Shown here: positions 51,821-63,170 of the stretch, piece by piece
How positions within the stretch are numbered: the first letter of the stretch is position 1
Layout of the letters: each line of letters starts with the position of its first letter
NCBI GenBank assembly: GCA_024364735.1
Contig: JAGFNQ010000853.1
Span: 1-64,000, forward strand
From: Boesenbergia rotunda
Taxonomy: Eukaryota; Streptophyta; Magnoliopsida; Zingiberales; Zingiberaceae
Length of the DNA stretch: 64,000 bases
Reading direction: 5' to 3'
Notes under the pieces: model-generated
Database searches by the model: none
The model's input: only the letters and a program-made list of their open reading frames with translations
What the model was told of the DNA's origin: nothing
Translations under genes and position numbers: made by a program

Positions 51821-54089
51821 GGGGAGTTTACTCTTCATACACTTATATTTCATTGTATATATCATTTTCATGTTTCTAGAAGTAAATCTTTCTTTTTGAA
51901 ATGAGTTGTTGATAATAAATTCTTAGGTAAAACAGGATGAATAAATAGACATTGTAAATACCATGTTATTTCTTTTGGCACCTTTTCTCAGTGAGTAGGA
52001 ATAAATGTATCCCTCTAGGTTGTCTTCATATCATTTTAGAGTCTCTTGAAAATAAATTAAATTTGGTTGTTAAAACTTAAGGTTTGAGCTAATGGATGAA
52101 TTCTTGGATCTTGAGTACTACTTGGTTATGGATTCTAAATTGATGACTTGAGATGAATTATTTATACCTAGTGAGAATTAGCCTTATTTTTGTGACACAC
52201 ATATGTGATTGTACTCTAGAACTTGCTTAGGTTCTTTCAAACCATATTTCTATGATTGGACCACATCTATAGAGGCTAATCACTTTGTTTTTCCTTTTCA
52301 TATCAATTTTTGCGATACTCATTATTGATACATGATCTACACTCATAGTTCAAAATCTATTAGGTGACAAAATTTTTTTGAAAATCTGATGAAGAACTGT
52401 TGTTGAAGTCTGTATTGAAAAAAAAACTCAGTCGGAATGCTAGTAGGACTAAGATTGTGTTTCCATACAAGAAGTTTTGTATCAACTTGAAACTGAATCT
52501 GGGCTTTCTAGGCTATAAATCAAAGAATTGAGTACATAAATGTATCTGAAAAGAATTGAGTACATCCACTTGAAAATTCTGATACATTCACATTTGAAGG
52601 GAACAAAGGAAATTAGTGTGGTTGCTAGGATTGAATGGTGAATAAAGGTGGGAAGCTCCTTATGATTCGAGACTGTTTGTGCCAAGATTGAATTGCAAAA
52701 GTGGTGAAGCTAGGCCAGATTAGTAATTTAAAGTGGAGCACCTGATATGCATATTAACATTGAATGTTTTAAGCTTCTTACAATCAAAGAGGTTAAGATG
52801 AAATCGGCAATGCATTACTGAACTTAAACAGAAGTTGCAGAATTGTCTCTCCCTGAACTCAACCTCTTGGGAGCAGATTTCAAACTACTGGGCAATTCAA
52901 GTGAAAGTTGAAATTGCTATTAAGGCAAATGGATGAAATCAGTCAAGGATAAATGCAGTGCAGTGCCGTGGCTGGAATTCAAACTTGTTGATCAGTAATT
53001 CTCAAGTGAAGCATTTAAATTCTCCACCTCTATTTGATGCAAGCTTCTGTGATGTAACTGCTGTGAAGAAATCAGAGAATTGCAAGGATGAAGAACTTGA
53101 TGATTATGGATTCTGAAATTAATTGCGTGGAGCTGAAATTTGAAATAGAAAAAAAAAGAATGTAAGTAGAAGTGTGCTAACTTGAAGGAGAATTGTATCA
53201 AGTGTGGTTGCAAGAAAAAAAAAGAGAGAAAAATTCCAACTAGAGCATATTATTTCAGTATCTTAGATTGCAATGGATGTATCTTGCGACTCCAAACCAA
53301 AAACAGAGAAGTAGCAGCTGACCATAAAAGCAGAAAAAAAGAGAGACACAAAGTGGCACACAAATGCAAGGTTGGCAAACTGAAATCAGTGAAGTTTTTC
53401 TCATCCGAATCAAATCCTTGCTCCACTACAATTCTGACTTTACTAGAGGGCCATAAAAAAAAAGAGAGAAAGAAGAGAAAAAAAAAGAAACAAGGTTGGC
53501 ACGCAAAAGCAAAGTTGGCACAATGAAACCAATGAGGTTCTCTTCATCCAAATCAAGGGCACTATCAAATTCTTACTCCACCACACTTCTGACTTCACTA
53601 GAGGACTATAAAGAGGGCAAAGTGCATTGGGAATATTCTTGAGCACCCAAGTTTTCTACTTCGTCAACTTTTCTATTTTCTAAACTTTTACTTCATTCTT
53701 ACCATGTCATATGTCTTTAGCTTGTTTGAATAAACTTTTGTAGATGTGGATCCGAATCATGAATAATGGTGGAGAGTAGATAACAAGCAAGCCTATGGTA
53801 GTGCAAAAAGCATGTGTGTTTGAGTGAGCTCCACTTTCATCATGCACTTAGAACTCAAGAAGAGAGCCACCAAAACTTCCCTTGAAAGGCTTAGTGAGTT
53901 AAATTCATCTCAATGAATCATGAAGGATGAAAATGCTAAGTTATTGATTTAAGGACGAGATACTAATCCGTAGAGCTTAGATTTTTGAGAATTGACAACC
54001 TTAGATAATTTCTTTTCAATTGCTTCTAACTATGTTTGGAAAGAATCTAAGGGATACATATTTAGTAGTTTTCGCGAGACGCTCAAGTT
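51821..54089 (+). other. E4 3' non-coding region
   Basis: About 2.3 kb between integrase and polypurine tract, AT-rich, related in part to E3 26996-29604. It has poly-A-rich Lys codon runs (about 53150-53500) that create ORF 53182-53526, which has no domain. No envelope-like ORF is visible. Confidence 0.65.
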
Positions 54090-54090
54090 T

Positions 54091-54104
54091 AAGTGTGGGG
54101 GAGT
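54091..54104 (+). promoter_or_regulatory. E4 polypurine tract
   Basis: AAGTGTGGGGGAGT directly precedes TGATAAGTATT of the 3' LTR; identical to the E3 tract. Confidence 0.85.
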
Positions 54105-56491
54105 TGATAAGTATTATTTTGTTGATTATTTCAGGCTCTAAAATCCATGTTTGACCAATATTTTACATGCTTAATCTTGAATTTACCCTAGGTTCTATGA
54201 ATTAATATTATTTTGGGCTTTATTGGAAATCTTTATACATTTGAAATATTTTGGCACTAAATTGTTAATCTACTTTTATAGGCTTGGAAGGATCATGACC
54301 TAGGTCATGCTGGGTCAAACTTGAGTCAGAATTGGATCCGGATCGAGTGGTCAAGCATCAGACTAATAGGGGTCGTCCGATTCAAAAACGGCTAGATCTG
54401 AGCCATCTGAGAACTTTTGATGCAATCTGAGCTAGGGTTAAAGCTAATCAAGCACTCAGGTCAAGATCTGAAGGTTTCATCCAAATCAGAGATCATTCAA
54501 CCGTTGTATCAAGCTCAAGAGGATCTAGACTGTCCATTCAAAGATCAGGTAGATCTGAGCCATCCGCTGCAAATCTGGAAGATTCGAGTTACTGAGAGAC
54601 AATCCTGACCCTAGATCAAGATCTGGAAGGTTTGGTTCAGATCTGAAGAGATCCAGCCGTTGGATGGAGTAAAGAGAATCACAGCCGTCCATCTCAAACT
54701 ATATAAACTGTTTTCCTTCCCCGATCAAATCTGTCGCGTCTTCGCCGCAGCTTAGAGTTCTTCAGTTTCTTCTTCAGTTTCCCTCATTTGATCACGCGAC
54801 CGCATTAATTCCAACCTTGGATTGAGTTCTAGATCGTCGGGACTATTTCTCCGTGAGGTTTTCAGCTCAAATTCGTCACTGAACAGAGCTAAGTGAGGGT
54901 TTCACCAGCTCTGCCATTCGACTGATCAGATCTCTGTTGTGTTCCATTCTTCGTCCACCTGAGCAAGTCGGAGGGTTCTTCGAGTGGCTCTGATCATTCC
55001 TAAATCATCACCGCAATCCCACATAGCGAGATCGAGGAGATCGGATGGATGTATCAGCCGGAAGCAAGTTTGAGCTGGATTGATCGCGGAGTTGGAAATT
55101 CTAGTGATTTGTCAAGCTAGGGGGTTCGTGACTGACTCTTGTGTGACAGCAAGAAGGACTTGTACCAAGGGAAGGGATCGATGTCTAGTTTTTCTATGAA
55201 TTTCCTTTTCTGAACATCAGTTCTTCATTTCTGAATTTTGTATCAGTGAAACTTAGTTTTTCTGCATCGTTTTTGAACATTAGCATCTTTTCTGCGTGTT
55301 AGTTTATAGTTTCTAAATTTTGTATCAAGCGAACATTAGTTTTTCTTCTGAACTTACATTGCAGCTTGCTTCATTTACATTGCACTTGATATCAATTTCG
55401 GCGTATCAGTTTCAATTCTGCATATCATTTTACAGCTTCTGAATTTTGTATCAAATGAAACTTCAGCACTGATTGGATACAATTTGTTTCACATTCGGTT
55501 TGCTTCTGAATTTCAGTTTCCTTTTCGGCGTATCAGTTTGTAGTTTATGCAGTTGTATCAAATGGAAATTCAGAACTGATTTGTATCAAGTTAAACACAA
55601 CTTAATTCCTGCATATCACTGTGTTTGTTCGTGTCATGCATTTTTGTATCAGTGAAGATTAAGAAACTGATTGGAGTACAACTTGTTCCACATTCGGTTG
55701 GTTTGAGTTTAAGTTCCTGAAGTTAGACACAACAATTAGTGTGCTTTTGCACTTGATTTCAGCTTGCTTGCGTATCGGTTTCATTGCTTGCGTATCAGTT
55801 TCATTTCTGCACGTTTCAATTCTTCATTTCTAAATTTTGTATCAAGTGAACATTAGTTTTTCTGAATCTTTTCTGAACATTAGATTGTGCACTTGATCTC
55901 AGTTTGCTTTGTTTGTTTCTACATTCGGTTTGTTGCTGCATCTCTGCATTCATTTCTGCATTTCTGCATTCATTTCTGCACTTGGTTTGTTTCTGAATTG
56001 ATCAGTTTCATTGCTGCGTATCAGTTTAGAGTTCCTGAATTTTGTATCAGAAGAACATTGGTTTTGCGGAATCTTTCCTGAATATCAGATTTGAGAACTT
56101 ACAGCTTGCTTTGTAGTTGGTTTGTTTAGTGTACTTTTGAGCTTGATATCAGTTTTGTTCTTCAACCTCTGCGAATTTATATTGGTTGATTAAGTTCTTC
56201 ATTGGTTGAGTTCATTAACTGCCATTACCTAGATTAAGTTCGCCTAGTTGAGTTTCTTTCCTTTTCACTGTGTTTTCATTCTAATTGCAAACAAAACCCA
56301 ATTCTTACTTGAAACCCAAAAATATTTGACGACACATAAATTCGAGCTTGAACCAAACATCTTTAACTAGCCCTAGGAAAAATACGACCTATGACCCCTT
56401 TACTACATTTAAATTGTGAGCTAGGGTTTCCAGCAGTTGAAATATTTAAATTTGAGACCCATATTTGTGACATCTATTTTGGGGATCATCA
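54105..56491 (+). repeat. E4 3' LTR (2,387 bp)
   Basis: TGATAAGTATT to GGGGATCATCA. Its first 100 bases are related to the E3 LTR (TGATAAGTA...TTTGTTGATTATTT...AAAATCCATGTTTGACC), so the two are subfamilies. ORFs 54417-54608, 55473-55655 and 55887-56081 are without domains. Confidence 0.92.
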
Positions 56492-56939
56492 ATAATCTAT
56501 TTTATTGTTTTTCTTAAAACAATATTATTTCTGTGTTTTAGTTGCCCTAACTTAACTCAGGTTAATGCATATCAAAAGGAGAAGATTGTAAGTACCTCGG
56601 GATAATTTTAATGTGATCAACCGAGTCAAGTTAGGTCCTAGATTGTTTGATTCTTGTGTCTATGTGTGCAGGAGCTTTGAAACACAAGAAGTCGAGCGAA
56701 AGATATAGCATGTGAGAATGATGGCATGGGAAGAGAGTTGACGTGCTTGGTGCATCTGATGGACGAAGAATCTGTGGAAGAGTAAATGATGAGGTATCTG
56801 CAAGTGCATGGAAACGTCGTCAAATAATAAAATATCGATCCATAAGGACTGTTGATTAAGCACCAGTCGATTAGGCAAGGGCTAGCTGTCTAGTCTTCGC
56901 TTGGTCATTATAGAGAATAGCTTGCTAGAGAGAGAGAAA
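56492..56939 (+). repeat. E9: unassigned LTR-like repeat, left part
   Basis: A purine tract (AAAAGGAGAAGAT, 56574-56586) is followed by TGTAAGTACCTCGGG, which looks like a polypurine tract and LTR start of a Copia-like element. From about 56790 the sequence changes character (GTCGTCAAATAATAAAATATC) and may be another repeat. E8 interrupts it at 56939. No coding similarity. Confidence 0.4.
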
Positions 56940-57956
56940 TGTTGGGGCAATCTATGGTCCGGAGTGACCATGTGTTTTGATGTTTGGGCAAAGGGTTTAA
57001 GTTAGGTTTATCCTCGTATTTGATATATGTATTTGAGTGTGCAGGTTTACAGGGTACACATGGACTTAGTTGGATGGCTCCGGGTCCGGTGAAGGATGGT
57101 GTGAGGAGACAAGTCGTGGGCTTGTATACATCCGAGGGACCGTGGACAAAGCAGGGACGATGAGCCGAGGGAAGCGAACTTCGAGGCATACATGAAGGAT
57201 GGCATGGGAGATAGGTCGTGAGCTTGCATGCATCCAAGGGACGAGAGCTAAAGTCGAAGAGGCCTTGAAGGCAACAGGTCGAGGCTGCTGAATGGAGAGT
57301 CAACTGAGTCGTGAGGGGTCGAGTGCTGAGGGAATTGTACTCGGGAAAGAAATCCTAGGGTTCAAGTGTTGAGAGAAATGTACTCGGGGAAGGGAAACCT
57401 TAGGTATAGGGGTGGACCAGTCGACTAATGCTTGATCAGTCGACTGGTAAGGTCCACCGAAAGATCAGTCGATTGGTCAAGCCAGTCGACTGATGGCACT
57501 TAAAATTCGAACGTTAGGTTGTAATGGTTGAATCTAAGTGGGACCAGTCGACTGGCCTTGGGCCAGTCGACTGGTCATGGTTATTTCGGCATAGAACACT
57601 ATTTAAAGGGGTTCGATTTTGGCTGAGAGCTTTTGACGAAATTGGCTTTGGTTAAAGACTAATTAGTAGTCTAAGAGCTCAGAAAGGTGTTGTGGGTTGT
57701 GGCGAGGTTTCACCACCCACAAGGAGCTACACGAGCTAGCCGGAGGCGTTCCGGGGAATCATCCACCGAAGGATCGGGATCGTCCACCTTACGGACAGCC
57801 GTGGAGTAGGAGCTTCATCTCTGAACCACGTAAATTGGTGTGTCTCCTTAGTTGTTAGTTTTAGTTTAATTGTATTTCCGCTTGCGCACTAACAACGTGT
57901 AGGAAGAAACTCAAGAAGTAGCTATTCACCCCTCTCTAGACGGAAAGGTCCCAACA
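56940..57956 (+). repeat. E8 5' LTR (1,017 bp) with CCAGTCGACTGG palindromes
   Basis: TGTTGGGGCAATC to GGTCCCAACA. CCAGTCGACTGG and variants occur at about 57417-57500 and 57540-57580, directly upstream of TATTTAAA (57600-57607). ORFs on the minus strand (56908-57303, 57047-57229) recur in other LTR copies and have no domain. Confidence 0.93.
57600..57607 (+). promoter_or_regulatory. TATA-like box of the E8 5' LTR
   Basis: TATTTAAA just 3' of the CAGTCGACTG palindromes. The same box is at 61285-61292 (3' LTR) and TATTTAA at 62746 (E10), each at the same distance from the palindromes. Confidence 0.6.
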
Positions 57957-57958
57957 AG

Positions 57959-57970
57959 TGGTATTAGAGC
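57959..57970 (+). promoter_or_regulatory. E8 primer-binding site (variant)
   Basis: TGGTATTAGAGC; one base differs from the TGGTATCAGAGC of E1, E2 and E6. E10 carries the same variant at 63106-63117, so it is a family trait. Confidence 0.85.
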
Positions 57971-58023
57971 AAGGTTCGCTCATCTACGGACTAACCGCCG
58001 AGAGAGCAAAAAGCTAGAGGACA

Positions 58024-59674
58024 TGGCGCTTGAAGAACGCTTAGGGGACGACATTAACATTCCACCTCCTTACGACGAGAGAGTTTCGATTATTGGAGGA
58101 TGCAGATAGAGGTATGGTTCAACATAGATTGGGATTTAGTGATCGCACTAAAATATCCATTTGAAGCCCCAAAGGATAAGCATGGGAAGAAGCTCTGACC
58201 AAGATATTGGACCAAGGAGCAACAAACTCAGTCAAAGGCAAATGAGAAGATAATTTTAATATTACTTAAGGTTTTGCCTAATGATATAATTAGTGGTGTA
58301 GGTTAATACAAAAATGCTCACAAGCTATGGAGCAAGATGATGGCTTTACATTAAAATCCTACACAAGCTCAAGTAGTAGAAAAGCCCAAGGAAATGTGCT
58401 TAATGGTCCAAGAAGAGGAAAATGACCAATCGAATGAGGAAAGAAGCTTAACATCCGAAAAGGAGGAGAAAGATTCATCCATCTCCTCAAGTGAAGTGAC
58501 ACAAGAAATTGAAGAACCATCCACTTCATCAAAGGGGAAAGAAGAAGTCTCCACTTCAAGGGTTGAGGGGGAGGAGAGACCATCCTCAATATTGGAGCAA
58601 GAAGAAGTTTCCACCTCCATCAAAGCAAAGTCAAAGGATCACATTATTTGCTTTGGGTGTAATGAAAAGGGGAACTATAAGGGCAAGTGTCCGAAGGGTA
58701 AGAAAAAGGAGGTAAATCCTAAACCCAAGTCAATTCCTTTAAATTCTAACATGGGTTGTACGAAAAAGAAGGAGAAGAAGCATATAAGGTGCTTTACATG
58801 TGGTGAGCTAGGACACTACCACACCAAATGCTCAAGGAAAGGAGAATTCAAGAAATTAGAGCATTTGAGGAAATGGGAGAAGAAGGAGAAGAAGAGAAGC
58901 TCACATCAAGGGGGAGCTACAAGAGTAAAGTGAGGTAATCCCTAACTTTAAGGTTAAATGTAATTCAAATTTAAACTCCTCCATGCATGTTAGAAATAAT
59001 GAAAACTATTTATCCATGCATAGTTTTGGTTTTAGATATCATGATAAAAATAGGGTTAATGTTGCATATCAAAACCCTAGGGAATTCATGCATTATGATA
59101 AACCCAGAACCTTTAGACCTAAGGACCAAGATATTAATCCCAAGAAGGGGAGACACATGCCTAGAATGGGTAGGTCTAGGAATGACCAAGGTGGGCATGT
59201 TGATTCTAGGTTTAAAAACCTAGAAAGGGAAAATCAAGCCTTGAGGGCAAAGCTTGATAAATTAGAGAAAACCCTAGGTAGATTCACTATTAGATCTAAG
59301 GGTATAGATATGATATTGGGTAGTCAAAAACCCAACAATTATAGATCGGGTATAAGATACCGATCTAAGTTCTCCAATGTCAATGAAAAAAATATGCTAG
59401 GGTAGCATATAACTATGGCAAGGAGGGGAAGTCCAAAAATGGCAAGGGGATGCCATGTAAAAGCAAGAAGAAAGTCTTAACTAAGGACAAGGGGTCCAAA
59501 GTTAAGAAGGTTAGGGTTGTAGACCAAGAGTCACCGGAGGTACACCGATATGGTCTAGCATTTGTTGAGTCGCCTAGGGAGGTGGCTAAGGATAAGAGCT
59601 CAAGGGGGAACTCTAGGAGCCAAGTTGGGACCCATGGTCTATGGATCCTAGGAGGATTTCTCTCGGAAGTCTAG
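58024..59674 (+). pseudogene. gag: E8 gag, N-terminal half decayed, C-terminal half mostly open
   Basis: ATG 58024 starts MALEERLGDDINIPPPYD and then shifts frame; stops follow up to 58390. From 58394 an open frame has a Ser/Glu-rich linker, a first zinc knuckle CFGCNEKGNYKGKC in which the His is Asn, a second intact knuckle CFTCGELGHYHTKC, and a Lys-rich tail to TGA 58931. A second segment (58983-59405, 59450-59674) has a coiled coil (NLERENQALRAKLDKLEKTL) and a KGIDMILGSQ motif like that of the E1/E2 gag. Sirevirus-like Gag, inactive here. Confidence 0.85.
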
Positions 59675-60622
59675 ATGGGTCATGGAGTGTGCCAAGGGAT
59701 GTGGAGACAGATTTGAAGTCTCAATCCTAGGGATTTGGCACAATGGGTTTGAGTTTCATGCATAAAAATATGGCATTGGGGTCATAGAGCATAGAAATTG
59801 GTTTTTAATGTGTAGATGTCATATAAATCAATGCTAGGGATGCATTGTGATTTGGTATGGGCAGAGACATCAAGAGGAGGTCAAAACTAGGACTTTATGT
59901 CAAGGTTCAATTGAACCATTTAGATAGTTTTGGATTTTGTATCAATCTTAGGATTGGTGATAGATACATGTTTGAATGTATTTTTCTCAAGTAGACATGG
60001 GTACCACAAACCTCTCCACAAAATTTGAGAATTTTTGGAGATTTATGAAATTTCTGATGCATTTATGAAATTGGGTCAGAAATGCTGAAAATGAAATTTT
60101 CTGGGTACCAGTCAACTGCCTCTGAAACTATTTTTTTCAGCAATTGAAAGGTGCCCAAATGATGTAAAACAAGTGTGTAATCTTATGGGAGGTTAGCACA
60201 TGGTGTTTATGATCATTAGAGGTTAAAGGATCCAATAAGAGAGAAATTGTTGGAGTATTTTTGATGTGTCGCAAAGGGGGAGAAGTGTTGGGTTTAAGTG
60301 GGAAACCAAACACGCCTTTGTAATAAATTCTAGGTCAAGGGGGAATAGGTCAAGGGGGAGTAGGTCAAGGGGGAGCTTAGGTAAAGGGGGAGCATTGTTA
60401 CTCATTTGGTGGCGTAAGGGGAATCTTGGAGGGGTTCCTAAAAAGCCTTTGTAAGTCCAATGTAGAGGAGCCATGGAGAGGTTATTAAAATGTCTGTTTT
60501 GGTAAAAGTCCTAAACTCTTGGGGAGGTTAGGTGTGAGGATGCCTTGTGATAGGATCCATGCATATTTGCTACTTATTTTCCCTAACTTAAACGTATTGT
60601 CAAACATCAAAATGGGGGAGAT
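59675..60622 (+). other. E8 3' region with repeated polypurine tracts
   Basis: No gene. GGTCAAGGGGGAATA, GGTCAAGGGGGAGTA, GGTCAAGGGGGAGC and GGTAAAGGGGGAGC lie almost head to tail at about 60331-60395, after a first AAAGGGGGAGAAG near 60274. The LTR-adjacent tract is AAAATGGGGGAGAT (60609-60622). The short ORF 60266-60454 translates this array. Confidence 0.75.
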
Positions 60623-61608
60623 TGTTGGGGCAATCTATGGTCCGGAGTGACCATATGTTTTGATGTTTGGGCAAAGGAATTAAGTTAGGTTTACCCTCAT
60701 ATTTGATATGTGTATTTGAGTATGCAGGTTTGCAGGGTACACATGGACTTAGTTAGACAGCTCCAGGATCCGGTGAAGGATGGTGTGAGGAGACAAGCCG
60801 TGGACTTGTATACATCCGAGGGACCGTGGACAAAGCAGGGACGATGAGCCGAGGGAAGCGGACTTCGAGGCATATGCGAAGGATGGCATGGGAGATAGGT
60901 CATCGGCTTGCATGCATCCGAGGGACGAGAGCCAAAATCGAAGAGGGCTTGAAGGTAACCGGTCAAGGCTGCTAATGGAGAGTCAACTGAGTTGTGAGAA
61001 GTCGAATGCTGAGGGAATTGTACTCGGGAAAGAAATCCTAGGGTTCGAGTGCTGAGAGAAATGTACTCGGGAAAGGGAAATCTTAGGTATAGGGGTCGAC
61101 CAGTCGACTGATGCTTGATCAGTCGATTAGTATGGTCCACAGAAAGATCAGTCGACTGGTCAGGGACCAGTCGACTGATGGCACTTAAAATTCGAACGTT
61201 AGGTTGTAACGGTCGAATCTAAGTGGAACCAGTTGACTGGCCTTGGACCAGTCGACTGGTAACGATCATTTCGGCATAGAGCACTATTTAAAGGGGCTCG
61301 GTTTTAGCTGAGAGTTTTTGACGAAATTGGCTTTGGTTAAAGACCAATTAGTAGTCTAAGAGCTCAGAAAGGTGTTACGGGTTGTGGCGAGGTTTCTCCA
61401 CCCACAAGGAGCTACACGAGCTAGCCGGAGGCGTTCTGGGGAATCATCCACCGAAGGATCGGGATCGTCCACCTTACGGACAGCTGTGGAGTAGCAGCTT
61501 CATCTCCGAACCACGTAAATTGGTGTGTCTCCTTAGTTGTTAGCTTCATCTCAAGAAGTAGCTATTCACCCCCCCACCCCTCTCTAGCTAAACGGAAAGG
61601 TCCCAACA
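60623..61608 (+). repeat. E8 3' LTR (986 bp)
   Basis: TGTTGGGGCAATC to GGTCCCAACA, very similar to the 5' LTR including the CCAGTCGACTGG palindromes (about 61098-61262). A small deletion near 61545 removes the GTTTTAGTTTAATTG...CGCTTGCGCAC part. Confidence 0.93.
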
Positions 61609-62087
61609 AGAAAGAGAGGAGAAGAAGAGAAGAGGGAGAAAGAGAGAGAGAGATCTTAGGTTCTTGGGGAAGAAGTAGATAGGTGGAATCTAGGACTTCA
61701 ATTTTACTATAATACAAGTTGATGCTCTATGTATTATTCATATCCTAATCTCCATGTTCATGTCATTGTAGAGATCCTAACTATGTACGGTGTTCGCCCT
61801 GCAAAAGCGCACCGGAGTGCTTCCGTCTTTCTCATCTAATATCATTAAGTAGAATAGGTAACCCAGAGAGTCCGGTCATAGGCTACCTCGGTCATACATC
61901 TCTAGGTTATACTAGACACTTCATAACACAAGATAGGGAGAAACTCATTAAGTTGTGTCAACTAATCTCTTGTAAGGGATTGACCTCTATTTTGAGGTAA
62001 TTCCCAATACGTCCGGTTGAAGGGATACCCTTGTCATAGAGGGCTCCTTGGGTATATGATCTTGGACACCCTCCACGTGGTGGCCAA
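61609..62087. other. E9 right part / unassigned DNA between E8 and E10
   Basis: Begins with the E8 target duplication in a GA-rich run (61609-61655) that continues the GA-rich flank left of E8. The rest contains no ORF, LTR end or known motif. I cannot classify it; it may be the remainder of E9 or a stretch of non-LTR repeat. Confidence 0.4.
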
Positions 62088-63103
62088 TATTGGGGCAATC
62101 TATTGTCCGGAGTAACCAAGTGTTTTGATGTTTGGGCAAAGGGTTTAAGTTAGGTTCACCCTTGTGTTTTGATATGTGTATTTGAGTGTGCAGGCTTGCA
62201 GGATACACATGGACTTGGCTGGACGGCTTTGGGTACGGTGAAGGATGGCATGGAGGCAAGTCGTGGGCTTGTGTGTGCATCTGAGGGACCATGGATATAG
62301 CAGGGACGATGAGCCAAGGGATGTGGACTTCAAGGCATGCGTGAAGGATGGCATGGAGGCAAGCCGAGGGCTTGTGTGCGCATCTGAGAGACGGAAGTCG
62401 AAGACGAAGAGGGCGCGAAGGCAACAGATCGAGGCTGCTGGTGAAAAGTCAGCTGGGTCATGAGGGTACGAGTGCTGAGTGAAATGTACTGGGGAAATCC
62501 TAGGATTCGAGTGCTGAGAGAAGTGCACTCGGGAAGAGAAACCTTAGGTGTGGAAATGGGGCAGTCGATTGGTATCCGGGCAGTCGACTAGTAAATGCCA
62601 CAGAAATATCAGTCGACTGCTAATGGGGCAGTCGACTGGTGTGGCTGGAAATTCGAACGTTTTGCTGTAACGGTCGAATTTGAGTGGGATCAGTCGACTG
62701 GTAATGGACCAGTCAACTGGTAGGCATTTTCTCAGCTTCGAGCTCTATTTAAGGGAGCTCGTTTAAGGTTGTTTCTTCTTGACGAAATGAGCTTGGTTAG
62801 AGTTTATTAGTAGTCTTTGTGCTCAGGAAGTGTGGTCCAGATTGTGGCGAGGTTTCTCCACCCACAAGGAGCCACGCGAGCTAGCTGGAGGACATCCGGG
62901 GAGTCATCCACCGACAGATCGGGATCGTCCACCTTACGGACAGCCGTGGAGTAGGAGTTTTATCTCTGAACCACGTAAACGGTAACGTGTTAGCGATTGT
63001 TTGTTTTTATATTTAGTATTTCCGCTTGCGCATGCTAACATTGTAGGTAGAAAATCGAACGAAAGCTCTTCACCCCCTCTAGCTTAACGACATGGTCCTA
63101 ACA
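62088..63103 (+). repeat. E10 5' LTR (1,016 bp)
   Basis: Starts TATTGGGGCAATC, with TA where the E8 LTR has TG, and ends GGTCCTAACA. CAGTCGACTG-type palindromes lie at 62568-62720, upstream of TATTTAA (62746-62752). Confidence 0.88.
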
Positions 63104-63105
63104 AG

Positions 63106-63117
63106 TGGTATTAGAGC
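63106..63117 (+). promoter_or_regulatory. E10 primer-binding site (variant)
   Basis: TGGTATTAGAGC, as in E8, two bases after the LTR end. Confidence 0.85.
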
Positions 63118-63170
63118 GAGGTTCGCTCATCTACGGACTAATCGCCGAGAGAGCAACAAGCTAGAGAAAA

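Larger units (their letters stand above)
39996..56491 (+). mobile_element. E4: Athila-like Gypsy element, 5' truncated, split by E7
   Basis: Truncated 5' LTR (39996-41040), tRNA-Asp PBS, gag, protease, RT, RNase H, integrase, a long 3' non-coding region, polypurine tract and 3' LTR (54105-56491). The order is Ty3/Gypsy, and the long Gln-rich gag, the ILGRPFL protease and the PBS fit Athila. Many stops and frameshifts make it inactive. The 5' end is fused to E5, so no target duplication can be tested. Confidence 0.92.
56940..61608 (+). mobile_element. E8: gag-only Copia element, plus strand
   Basis: LTRs 56940-57956 and 60623-61608, PBS variant, gag with two zinc knuckles, repeated polypurine tracts and perfect target duplication AGAAA (56935-56939, 61609-61613). 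The 2.67-kb interior has no protease, integrase, RT or RNase H. It is a second gag-only family, distinct from E6. E10 is a relative. Confidence 0.93.

Noticed and set aside
53182..53526. Lys-rich 114-codon ORF in the E4 3' region
   Set aside because: It is produced by poly-A-rich DNA and is not conserved in the related E3 region.
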